Below are positions 1 through 5,880 of a DNA stretch of 13,869 bases, piece by piece. Below the pieces are notes generated by a model. It made no database searches. It was not told the origin of the DNA and worked only from the letters and a program-made list of their open reading frames with translations. The DNA comes from SIG672 sp045605765 (GTDB lineage Bacteria > Bacillota > Clostridia > Oscillospirales > CAG-272), in NCBI GenBank assembly GCA_045605765.1, contig JAZUQQ010000006.1, positions 1 to 13,869 of the forward strand, in the 5' to 3' direction. Each line of letters starts with the position of its first letter. Position 1 is the stretch's first letter. The position numbers and the translations under genes are program-made.

Positions 1-56
1 ATGTAGTACTTTAAATCGCTAAAGTGTGTTCCCCAAAAGGTTCGGAAAAGTGCTTG

Positions 57-104
57 TTTTGGCTATTTTTCGGAACTTTTTGAAGAACTTTTTTCTAAAA
101 ATTT
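57..104. promoter_or_regulatory. Phased T/A-tracts in ITR, possible bent origin DNA
   Basis: T-tracts at 57-60, 66-70, 77-81 and 89-94, then an A-tract at 97-101, recur about every 10-12 bp. A 9-bp unit GAACTTTTT also occurs twice (73-81 and 85-93). Tracts in phase with the helix are known to bend DNA. In phi29 the ends are bound by protein p6, which recognises bendability rather than sequence. A similar role here is inference. The mirror copy lies at 13757-13804. Confidence 0.4.
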
Positions 105-131
105 CATCTGATATTTATTATACAAACTGGG

Positions 132-145
132 TCAACTATAGTTGA
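132..145. promoter_or_regulatory. Dyad-symmetric site in left ITR
   Basis: TCAACTATAGTTGA is a perfect 14-bp palindrome. In the right ITR (13716-13729) the outer pair is changed by the mismatch corresponding to base 145, but the 12-bp core CAACTATAGTTG is kept. It could bind a dimeric protein at the origin. No regulator has been identified. Confidence 0.35.
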
Positions 146-159
146 TTATGTGCATGGGC

Positions 160-187
160 AAAACAATGCCCGGGATCTCTCCCGGGC
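160..187 (-). terminator. ITR-embedded terminator of the leftward operon
   Basis: The arms GCCCGGGA (168-175) and TCCCGGGC (180-187) form an 8-bp stem with a 4-nt loop. Read leftward, the stem is followed by ATTGTTTT (160-167), a U-rich tail. It lies 8 bp past the stop codon of the last leftward gene, so it would stop leftward transcripts before they run into the terminal origin. Confidence 0.8.
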
Positions 188-194
188 CGCGTCA

Positions 195-404
195 TTAAAA
201 TACTATGATAAATATTTCGCCTCGGAGATTAACAAACCATGATTGTATGAGGCGATCTGCAAGAGTATCAAACTCCTGAAATTTATAGTCGTCACCGTCG
301 GAAAAATGTACCGTTCCGGTCAGGAGCAGATCATAATTTGAATCGCAGATTGTTATGTTTGCGAGATTGAGGCTAAAGCCCCCGAAGAAATCCCGGATTG
401 TCAT
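195..404 (-). CDS. Small acidic protein of unknown function
   Basis: This 69-aa frame is the distal gene of the leftward two-gene unit. Its ATG (402-404) follows the upstream gene's stop by a single base and is preceded by an AGAGAGGTA ribosome binding site at 412-420 on the minus strand, so the pair looks translationally coupled. The product is rich in Asp and aromatic residues, with a central run of alternating polar and hydrophobic residues and a hydrophobic C-terminus ending IFIIVF. I do not recognise the family. The stop codon lies inside the ITR. The position, at a genome end and transcribed away from the replication genes, suggests an early accessory or host-interaction role, but this is inference from location only. 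Confidence 0.7.
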   Translation of the reverse strand: MTIRDFFGGFSLNLANITICDSNYDLLLTGTVHFSDGDDYKFQEFDTLADRLIQSWFVNLRGEIFIIVF

Positions 405-405
405 A

Positions 406-750
406 TTAGAATACCTCTCTTTCTATTTTGCATTCGGCCCCGCGATCGACGGCCCGGGCGATGAAATCGGAAACGTTAAAGATTTCGGCCTCGTTTCCGT
501 CTCTCAGGATATATCCGCGCTCGCTGTAGCCGTACCGGAAAACTGCGATCGACGAGGCGGGGCCGTGCAGATGGCACACGTAAAACGGAAAGTCGTTCAC
601 TTCGAATTCGTTGATAACTGTAGCCCGGGAAACACCCTCGTATTTAGCTCTGGCAATATCGAAAGCTTCTTCGGGTGTATTAGCCGGAATCCAAGCGCGG
701 ATTATGTCGCGCCGCGTCCATATTTGGATGTAATACACGTAATTTTTCAT
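406..750 (-). CDS. Hypothetical early protein, leftward
   Basis: This 114-aa protein is the first gene of the leftward unit. The ATG at 748-750 has an excellent ribosome binding site (AGAAAGGAGATC at 757-768, minus strand), and a SigA-like promoter lies just upstream. The N-terminus (KNYVYYIQIWTRRD) looks like a beta strand. It is followed by NTPEEAFDIARAKYEG around residues 24-39, a helix of the kind seen in many small phage proteins, then a mixed, aromatic-rich C-terminal half with several charged residues. I recognise no catalytic motif, membrane segment or clear DNA-binding helix-turn-helix. A host-takeover, anti-defence or regulatory protein would fit the early position but cannot be supported from sequence. 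Confidence 0.75.
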   Translation of the reverse strand: MKNYVYYIQIWTRRDIIRAWIPANTPEEAFDIARAKYEGVSRATVINEFEVNDFPFYVCHLHGPASSIAVFRYGYSERGYILRDGNEAEIFNVSDFIARAVDRGAECKIEREVF

Positions 751-779
751 AGTATTGATCTCCTTTCTAAGATGGTCTT

Positions 780-808
780 ATTGTACCATACTTTATTAGA
801 AATTGCAA
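780..808 (-). promoter_or_regulatory. Leftward SigA-like promoter
   Basis: On the minus strand there is a -35 TTGCAA (808-803), a 17-bp spacer and a -10 TACAAT (785-780). The predicted start near 773 leaves a leader of about 24 nt carrying the ribosome binding site of the gene starting at 750. The left arm of a 12-bp inverted repeat lies in the spacer. Confidence 0.75.
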
Positions 809-835
809 CAGTTTTTTACAATTTTTCTAATAAAG
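791..835. promoter_or_regulatory. 12-bp inverted repeat between divergent promoters, putative operator
   Basis: The arms CTTTATTAGAAA (791-802) and TTTCTAATAAAG (824-835) are exact reverse complements separated by 21 bp. The left arm occupies the spacer of the leftward promoter. The right arm ends 4 bp before the -35 box of the rightward promoter. The placement suits one dimeric regulator controlling both directions, but no such regulator was identified among the encoded proteins. Confidence 0.5.
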
Positions 836-839
836 TTTA

Positions 840-868
840 TTGTATTTTGGCGTGTCCTGTGCTATACT
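840..868 (+). promoter_or_regulatory. Rightward early promoter with extended -10
   Basis: There is a -35 TTGTAT (840-845), a 17-bp spacer and a -10 TATACT (863-868) preceded by TGC, which gives an extended -10 element. The predicted start near 875 leaves a very short leader with a G-rich ribosome binding site (878-885) before the ATG at 892. This is the only candidate promoter seen for the replication operon. Confidence 0.75.
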
Positions 869-891
869 ATTTCTCGAAAGGGGGGCTTTAT

Positions 892-1128
892 ATGCCTAAC
901 AAGAAAAATAAGAAAAGCGACCGATTCACGGGCTACTATCCATCATGGGTTTTCAGTCCGAATGAGGACATTACGCGGGCGAACATGAAACAGTATGATC
1001 GTGAACAAGCCGAGTATTACGCGATCATAGATGAACGTTACGGGGCCTCGTGGTACTCTCTCCCGGCTGCAGAGCGTAGGAAACTAAAGGACGAAATCAG
1101 AAAGGAAGCAAAGCAAAGATGTCTCTAA
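892..1128 (+). CDS. Small charged early protein of unknown function
   Basis: This 78-aa protein is the first gene of the rightward operon. I chose the ATG at 892 because AAAGGGGGG lies just upstream and the promoter is at 840-868. The frame stays open upstream to 355, but that part crosses the promoter and opposes a better-supported leftward gene. The N-terminus is strongly basic (PNKKNKKSDRF). A helical segment rich in Tyr, Arg and Glu follows, and the C-terminus (AERRKLKDEIRKEAKQR) is a charged amphipathic helix. This could suit a nucleic-acid-binding or regulatory protein, but I recognise no family. The end overlaps the next gene by 10 nt. Confidence 0.75.
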   Translation: MPNKKNKKSDRFTGYYPSWVFSPNEDITRANMKQYDREQAEYYAIIDERYGASWYSLPAAERRKLKDEIRKEAKQRCL

Positions 1129-1547
1129 ATCTCCCAACGAAAGATAATTATCTGAATTTTTACCGGGTATTTGATTTTGTAATGAATCACCCGGACAAGA
1201 TCGAGCCCATGAGTAAAAGACCGTGGCGATCTTCGATAACGGCCCGGAGAATCGAGGCGACGAAATACGAGTATTATTGTTTCCGATCAAACGGTGATCT
1301 TCCGGAATTGCTCGACCTGTTTTTAACTCGTGTTGTAGGTGACTGCAATAAAAGACGGTCGATTGTTAAAATGGTCCGTCGCTCTACCCGTTGCGGGTAC
1401 GTACATCCGGACGCGTTTGTTCTGCTGCCGATCTCCGGCCAGTGGGGGGCCGGTATTGCAGTGGTAGAGGGAAAACAATATTCGAGCGTAAAAGTGACGA
1501 CTTACTATTTATACAATAGAAAGGAGCTTGACGCATGGCGAGAGTAA
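1119..1547 (+). CDS. Hypothetical protein upstream of the terminal-protein gene
   Basis: This 142-aa frame has its ATG inside the end of the preceding gene, and a GGAAG-type site upstream supports the start. It overlaps the next gene by 13 nt, so it belongs to a tightly coupled operon with the replication genes. The protein is basic in the middle (RRSIVKMVRRSTRCGY) and ends in a mixed beta-like region (GIAVVEGKQYSSVKVTTYYLY). No catalytic motif, transmembrane helix or known domain is apparent. Phages of this type often carry DNA-binding or regulatory proteins in the early operon, so replication or regulation is plausible. This rests on neighbourhood only. Confidence 0.75.
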   Translation: MSLNLPTKDNYLNFYRVFDFVMNHPDKIEPMSKRPWRSSITARRIEATKYEYYCFRSNGDLPELLDLFLTRVVGDCNKRRSIVKMVRRSTRCGYVHPDAFVLLPISGQWGAGIAVVEGKQYSSVKVTTYYLYNRKELDAWRE

Positions 1548-2173
1548 AATCGCTTTTTTCAAATATCGAGTTAATGGCGATTCCCCGGTCTGAAGGCGTT
1601 ATGGCAGAGATAAACCAGAAAGGACAAAACGTGGTTCGGGCAATGTATACGACCCTTCGAGATATCGCGCAAAAGCGTCTTATACGCGCACAAGCGGCCG
1701 GTTATATGACGGACCGGGAACCATTCGCAAAACTCGCGGATATCAAAGACAAGCGCGATCTTGCTGCAGAATATGCCAATATCAGCCGGTTTTTGTTGTC
1801 TCCTGACAGCACGGCAAAAGGCCGCGAGATACGGAACGAGAAAGCCGTCGCCCGGCTAAACGCGCGCGGGATCGATTTCGTTAATAAGCAAAACGTCGCG
1901 GATTTTGGAAAATTCATGGGGGTTATGCGAGAAATATACTCGCAAGAACAGCCAGGCGGGGCGAAAGCGTTGTATATCGACAGCGATGATCTCGCGGATT
2001 ATTATTCCGCTATGCGAGAAAGTACGCGCGGGAAAATCCGGGATCTTTACAAAGACCGGCATAAATTAGGAAAGGACGCGGCCGGCCGAGATGATCCCGA
2101 ACTCGACCCGGAAACCAAACGCGCCCGGGATAGTGTAAAACGCGCGTTTGAGAAATGGAAGCGCAGAAGATGA
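1535..2173 (+). CDS. Putative DNA terminal protein (replication primer)
   Basis: This 212-aa, highly charged protein is encoded directly before the DNA polymerase gene, the same order as terminal protein gene 3 and polymerase gene 2 in phi29. Terminal protein provides the hydroxyl group on which the polymerase starts the first nucleotide, and it stays attached to the 5' ends. The N-terminal half has a pattern I associate with terminal proteins of other small podoviruses: a long helix (VRAMYTTLRDIAQKRLIRAQ), then ISRFLLSPDSTAKG around residues 83-96. The C-terminus is very basic (KRAFEKWKRRR). The priming residue cannot be fixed; Ser200 is one candidate. The start has an AAAGGAG site. The stop TGA at 2171-2173 lies 9 bases before the polymerase ATG. 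The ITRs independently require such a protein. Confidence 0.75.
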   Translation: MARVKSLFSNIELMAIPRSEGVMAEINQKGQNVVRAMYTTLRDIAQKRLIRAQAAGYMTDREPFAKLADIKDKRDLAAEYANISRFLLSPDSTAKGREIRNEKAVARLNARGIDFVNKQNVADFGKFMGVMREIYSQEQPGGAKALYIDSDDLADYYSAMRESTRGKIRDLYKDRHKLGKDAAGRDDPELDPETKRARDSVKRAFEKWKRRR

Positions 2174-2182
2174 GGCGAGAAA

Positions 2183-4354
2183 ATGGTGTACCTGCCTTTA
2201 CCATTAGAAAATTATTGCACTGCTGCAGAATTCCGGCCCGATATCCTGTTAAACTATCCCGTTATCAAACGGAAAAAATCGAAAAATGGAAAAAAGCCCG
2301 ATATCATCGATTGTGTTTGCGCTTTCGATATTGAGACGACAAACCTTGACGATATCGAACAGAGCGTAATGTATATCTGGCAGTTCCAGATCGGGAATGA
2401 GTTAACGGTTTTCGGTCGTACGTGGCAAGAGTTTAAAGATGTCCTTTTCAAGATCGGCCGGCTGCTATCAAAGTATGATGATCGTTGTGTCGTAATATAC
2501 GTTCATAATTTGTCCTTCGAATTTGCCTTCTTGGCCGGTATATACGAATTCAAGAAAGAGGAAGTGTTTGCCGTACGTCGTCGTAAAGTGTTACGTTGTA
2601 CAATGTACGAGGGCCGTTTTGAGTTTCGTTGCTCTTATCTGTTATCGAATATGACACTAAAAGCCTTTACGAAAAAGTTTCACGTGAAACACGAGAAACT
2701 AGATGATTACGATTACGGCCTACGTCGTTTCTATTGGAGCCCGTTAACGATCGAGGAATTGAGATATTGTCAAAATGACGTACTCGGTTTAGTTGAGGCC
2801 GTACAAATGCAAATGACAAGCGAAGGGGACGATCTTAAAACAATTCCGTATACTTCGACCGGTTACGTTCGCCGGGAGTGTAAAGAAGTGATTCGTGAAA
2901 ATCTCGGGTATCACTTCGCAAAGAGATACTTTCCGTCTCCGAGGCTTTATCAGTATATGCAGAAGTGCTTTCGGGGTGGAGATACAACGGCTAACCGGTG
3001 GTATTGTAACGAACTATTACATAACGTGACGTCGTACGATCGTTCCAGCAGCTACCCGGATGTACTTGTGAATTGTCTCTATCCCTCGACCCCGTTTATT
3101 GAAATCCTGCAGCCGATTGATATCCCGTATCTCGAAAAATTGATTTACAAGCGGGAGCGCGCTATCATAATGGAGATTCAATTTAGAAACTTGCGTTTAA
3201 AGGATCGTTATTTTGGTGATCCATACCTGACGAAAGACAAGTCAACGGAACTCTCGGCCGACGCGGTTATCTTTACAGGCAGGGTTATCTCTGCAAGCCT
3301 CTATTCAACGGTTTGTTGTGACGTCGATTATACCATTATAAAAGATGTTTACGATTGGGACGACGCGAAAATTATAACATGGTTTAAAGCCTCAAAAGAT
3401 TATCTGCCTAAATGTTTTCGGGATTTTGTTATCAAGTTTTACGTGCAGAAAACGGAATTGAAGGACCTGAAAGGCGCGACCGACGAAGAAACCGAGTTTA
3501 ACGAATATCTCTACGCTAAAGCGAAAAATCGTATTAACAGCATTTACGGAATGACGGCAACCCGGGCGATAAAAGAGAATATCGATTTTCTTTCCGAAGA
3601 TAACGATTTTCATTACGACGAAACGACCCCCGAAGAAACACTCTTTGCGGCAGCGTATGCCCGTTACTGGCTTCCGTTTGAGTGGGGCATATATACAACC
3701 GCGCTCGCGAGACGGCGATTAATGGACGGTATTTTATTAGTATATCGGAACCGCAACAAGTCCGGAAACCGTTTTTCTGATTTCGTATACGCGGACACCG
3801 ACTCGGTTAAATTCATCGGTCACGCTGCCGCAGCTTTTGAGGAATACAACAAGGCCCGAAAAGCGGACAGCATTCGTAATGGCGCGTATGCCAGGGACCC
3901 GAAAGGTGTCATTCATTATATGGGCGTTTACGAACGTGAAACGACGTACCCGGTTTTTAAAACATGCGGCCCGAAGAAATACGCATACGAGGAATACAAC
4001 AAGGCCGGGGACCGGGAAATACATGTCACGATCGCGGGAGTAAATAAGAAGAAAGGCGCGGCCGAACTTGCAAAGCAACCGAAAGGTGTAGACGCCCTCG
4101 AGGACGGTTTTATATTTTCCGAGGCCGGCAGTATCGCCGCGAAGTACAACGGAAAACCGGAGATTTCGCATTATACCGTTGACGGCCGGGAAGTGGATAT
4201 AACCTCGAACGTCTATCTTTACTCGGTCCCGTATACCGTCGGCACGCTGGAAGAATACAAAAGAATATTAGAATTGTCATATATAGATATTGACAGAATG
4301 GCGAAACTTTTGTATAATAAGTTATCCTCGGAAGAAGAGGAAATTGAATATTGA
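2183..4354 (+). CDS. Protein-primed family B DNA polymerase
   Basis: This 723-aa protein copies the linear genome from the terminal protein at each end. Exonuclease motifs: Exo I D49-I-E51; Exo II HNLSFE with N109 and E113, where phi29 has Asp; Exo III Y195-C-Q-N-D199. Then come FRGG (263-266), matching the phi29 YxGG element between exonuclease and polymerase domains; motif A with D286 and SYP; motif B KNRINSIYG around 449-456; motif C YADTDS with D538 and D540; and the KxY-type GPKKY at 596-600. The full catalytic set is present, so proofreading and synthesis should both be active. It is clearly longer than phi29 polymerase (575 aa), with about 37 extra N-terminal residues before Exo I and the rest spread between motifs. 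The start is supported by GAGG just upstream. A promoter for the next gene lies inside its 3' end. Confidence 0.97.
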   Translation: MVYLPLPLENYCTAAEFRPDILLNYPVIKRKKSKNGKKPDIIDCVCAFDIETTNLDDIEQSVMYIWQFQIGNELTVFGRTWQEFKDVLFKIGRLLSKYDDRCVVIYVHNLSFEFAFLAGIYEFKKEEVFAVRRRKVLRCTMYEGRFEFRCSYLLSNMTLKAFTKKFHVKHEKLDDYDYGLRRFYWSPLTIEELRYCQNDVLGLVEAVQMQMTSEGDDLKTIPYTSTGYVRRECKEVIRENLGYHFAKRYFPSPRLYQYMQKCFRGGDTTANRWYCNELLHNVTSYDRSSSYPDVLVNCLYPSTPFIEILQPIDIPYLEKLIYKRERAIIMEIQFRNLRLKDRYFGDPYLTKDKSTELSADAVIFTGRVISASLYSTVCCDVDYTIIKDVYDWDDAKIITWFKASKDYLPKCFRDFVIKFYVQKTELKDLKGATDEETEFNEYLYAKAKNRINSIYGMTATRAIKENIDFLSEDNDFHYDETTPEETLFAAAYARYWLPFEWGIYTTALARRRLMDGILLVYRNRNKSGNRFSDFVYADTDSVKFIGHAAAAFEEYNKARKADSIRNGAYARDPKGVIHYMGVYERETTYPVFKTCGPKKYAYEEYNKAGDREIHVTIAGVNKKKGAAELAKQPKGVDALEDGFIFSEAGSIAAKYNGKPEISHYTVDGREVDITSNVYLYSVPYTVGTLEEYKRILELSYIDIDRMAKLLYNKLSSEEEEIEY
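4290..4318 (+). promoter_or_regulatory. Perfect-consensus SigA promoter inside the 3' end of the polymerase gene
   Basis: TTGACA (4290-4295), exactly 17 bp, then TATAAT (4313-4318): both hexamers are perfect matches to the housekeeping consensus. The predicted start near 4325 gives a leader of about 50 nt before the ATG at 4377. It should drive very strong transcription of the putative SSB gene, which ends in a terminator at 4756-4780. Confidence 0.85.
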
Positions 4355-4376
4355 TTTTAGAAAGGAAATCAAGAAA

Positions 4377-4730
4377 ATGAAAATTATTAAAACAAACATT
4401 GAAGACATCGAGCAGAACAAGAAAATGATTTACCGTCTGACCATGGGCGACAGTAAAGGCGTTGCGAAAATGAGCGACGAAGAACTTGACCGTTCCTACC
4501 CTGTCGACGCTTATCTCATTTACGAGAAAGAGGACAGCAAGAGGAACCCGGTTACGCTGCTGACGATCCTTTCCGGTGGCGAAGTCATTACCACGCAGAG
4601 TCAGACGCTGCAGAAAGCTTTTCTCGAGATTGCGGACCTCATGGAAAACGACCCGTATTCTATCCGGTTCGAGTCCGGAGAAAGCAAGAACGGTCGCCGT
4701 TTCGTTTATTGCGTTTTAGATTGTGATTAA
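4377..4730 (+). CDS. Putative single-stranded DNA-binding protein
   Basis: This 117-aa acidic protein starts at the ATG at 4377, nine bases after an AAAGGAA site. The frame is open further upstream, but no ribosome binding site is there and it would overlap the polymerase gene. Protein-primed replication exposes long single strands and needs abundant SSB; phi29 p5 is 124 aa. Visible features are a beta-rich core (VDAYLIYEKED, VTLLTILSGGEVITTQS) and a C-terminal segment (YSIRFESGESKNGRRFVYCVL) whose SKxGRxF pattern I associate with SSB-like proteins of small Bacillota phages. Its own consensus promoter and terminator imply high expression, as expected for an SSB. The function is inferred from size, position and this weak motif; another early DNA-binding protein is possible. 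Confidence 0.6.
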   Translation: MKIIKTNIEDIEQNKKMIYRLTMGDSKGVAKMSDEELDRSYPVDAYLIYEKEDSKRNPVTLLTILSGGEVITTQSQTLQKAFLEIADLMENDPYSIRFESGESKNGRRFVYCVLDCD

Positions 4731-4755
4731 TATCAGTAAAACCGTATTTCGGCCG

Positions 4756-4780
4756 GCCCGGGAACTTTCCCGGGCTATTT
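4756..4780 (+). terminator. Intrinsic terminator after the putative SSB gene
   Basis: The arms GCCCGGGA (4756-4763) and TCCCGGGC (4768-4775) enclose a 4-nt loop and are followed by TATTTTA. The arms are identical to those of the ITR terminators. The packaging ATPase gene begins 22 bp further on with no clear promoter of its own, so readthrough may be used. Confidence 0.8.
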
Positions 4781-4801
4781 TAGTATAGAGGAAATGAAGC
4801 G

Positions 4802-5866
4802 ATGAAAACAAAATACTATCTTCCAAGCGGCTATATTGATATGACGAAAATTTTTGATTTGCCGTATACGTTTATATTTGTAGTTCACGGCCGAGGGACC
4901 GGAAAAACTTTTGGCGCGTGCAAGTACTGCTATGATTATCACGACAGGACGGGCGACAAGTTTATATATCTCCGTCGGCTTCAAACCGAAGCGGACCTCG
5001 TGGGAAATACCGCCTTTTCACCGTTTACCCCGGTAACGGATTACTACGATCTTGAACCGCTCGTATCAGGGCCGATCCCAAACGTGAAGAACGTAAAAGG
5101 AATATGGAAAACCGAACGAAACGAAAAAGGCGATATCGTCCCGGCCGGTCCCCCGATCGGATATACTGCAGCCCTCGCGACGGTTTCGAGTATACGCGGC
5201 TTTTCCGGGCGAGATATTAAAGTTTGTGTTTATGATGAATTTATCCCGGAAAAGACCGCGCGCCCGATCCGGGCCGAGGGAGAGGCCGTTTTACAGTTTT
5301 ACGAATCGGTAAACCGAAATCGGGAGCTTGAGGGCGAGCCCCCGTTAAAAATGGTTTTTCTCTCAAACGCAAATAAATTATCCTCGCCGGTTTTTGAGGC
5401 TTTCGGAATAACAAATTATATCGATAAAATGGTTCGGGGGAATCAGGAAGAGTGCTATCTTAAAGATCGGGGAATTGCGATCCTTAAACTCAGAGATTCT
5501 CCGATATCGCAGCAAAAGAGCAAAACGGCCCTCTACAAGGCGAGCCAGAGCGAGGCATTTAATGACATGGCGATCGGGAATGTGTTTGATATGTCAAACT
5601 ATTTATACGTAAGGGCCGAGCCGATCGATGAATACAGGATAATAGCAAAATTCGACGACGTGTATATTTACCGGCATAAATCCGATGCCCGTTATTACGT
5701 GACGCGATACCGGACCGGGACCCCGAAAGCCGAGTATATTTCGGAACCCTTTTCGATCAAGAAATTTAAAAAAGACTATGCACTCGTATTTACGGCATGG
5801 ATCGACGGCCGTATCTCTTTTAATGATTATTATTGTAAACTTGTCTTGACAAAAGCTATACAATAG
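4802..5866 (+). CDS. DNA packaging ATPase (phi29 gp16-like)
   Basis: This 354-aa protein (phi29 gp16 is 332 aa) is the motor that would pump DNA through the connector into the prohead. The Walker A motif is HGRGTGKT at residues 29-36 with Lys35. The Walker B region is KVCVYDEF with Asp145 and Glu146, matching the hydrophobic-DEF pattern of gp16. RRLQTEADL after Walker A and FLSNANKLSSPVFEAFG after Walker B fit the ASCE ATPase fold, with Asn in the sensor-like region. The start ATG has GAGG about 10 bases upstream. The stop codon at 5864-5866 lies between the -35 and -10 boxes of the promoter for the structured RNA that follows. That places the ATPase beside a candidate packaging RNA, its expected partner. 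Confidence 0.9.
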   Translation: MKTKYYLPSGYIDMTKIFDLPYTFIFVVHGRGTGKTFGACKYCYDYHDRTGDKFIYLRRLQTEADLVGNTAFSPFTPVTDYYDLEPLVSGPIPNVKNVKGIWKTERNEKGDIVPAGPPIGYTAALATVSSIRGFSGRDIKVCVYDEFIPEKTARPIRAEGEAVLQFYESVNRNRELEGEPPLKMVFLSNANKLSSPVFEAFGITNYIDKMVRGNQEECYLKDRGIAILKLRDSPISQQKSKTALYKASQSEAFNDMAIGNVFDMSNYLYVRAEPIDEYRIIAKFDDVYIYRHKSDARYYVTRYRTGTPKAEYISEPFSIKKFKKDYALVFTAWIDGRISFNDYYCKLVLTKAIQ

Positions 5867-5874
5867 TTTATTAT
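5846..5874 (+). promoter_or_regulatory. Strong promoter for the structured RNA and/or late genes
   Basis: A consensus -35 TTGACA (5846-5851), a 17-bp spacer and a -10 TATTAT (5869-5874). A shifted TATACT at 5872 would give a poorer spacer of 20. The predicted start at 5881-5882 falls exactly at the first base of the 9-bp closing stem of the RNA at 5881-5957, as expected for a gene whose product is the RNA itself. Confidence 0.8.
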
Positions 5875-5880
5875 ACTTAT

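Larger units (their letters stand above)
1..200. repeat. Left inverted terminal repeat (replication origin end)
   Basis: Base i on the left matches the complement of base 13861-i on the right. The first 119 bases are identical, and I count 11 mismatches over 200 (120, 130, 145, 158, 161, 176-179, 193, 194). Long ITRs are the origins of protein-primed linear genomes, where terminal protein is attached to each 5' end. The size is like the 236-bp ITRs of streptococcal phage Cp-1 and far longer than the 6 bp of phi29. The left copy starts 9 nt inside the right copy, so the left end of this window is probably slightly truncated. Confidence 0.95.

Noticed and set aside
3..8. GTAGTA as a terminal repeat for sliding-back initiation, as in adenovirus
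   Set aside because: The right end shows 9 further bases outside it, so it is not terminal; likely coincidence.
76..102. Phi29 p4-like site (CTTTTT, 15 bp, AAAAAT) in the ITR
   Set aside because: The match is partial, the DNA is AT-rich, no promoter lies next to it, and no p4-like protein was recognised.
355..891. In-frame upstream extension of the first rightward gene
   Set aside because: It runs opposite a leftward gene with a better start signal and crosses both divergent promoters; the ATG at 892 has the ribosome binding site.
4290..4376. Longer N-terminus for the putative SSB
   Set aside because: The longer start lies in the polymerase gene without a ribosome binding site, and upstream of the predicted transcription start; ATG 4377 has both signals in place.
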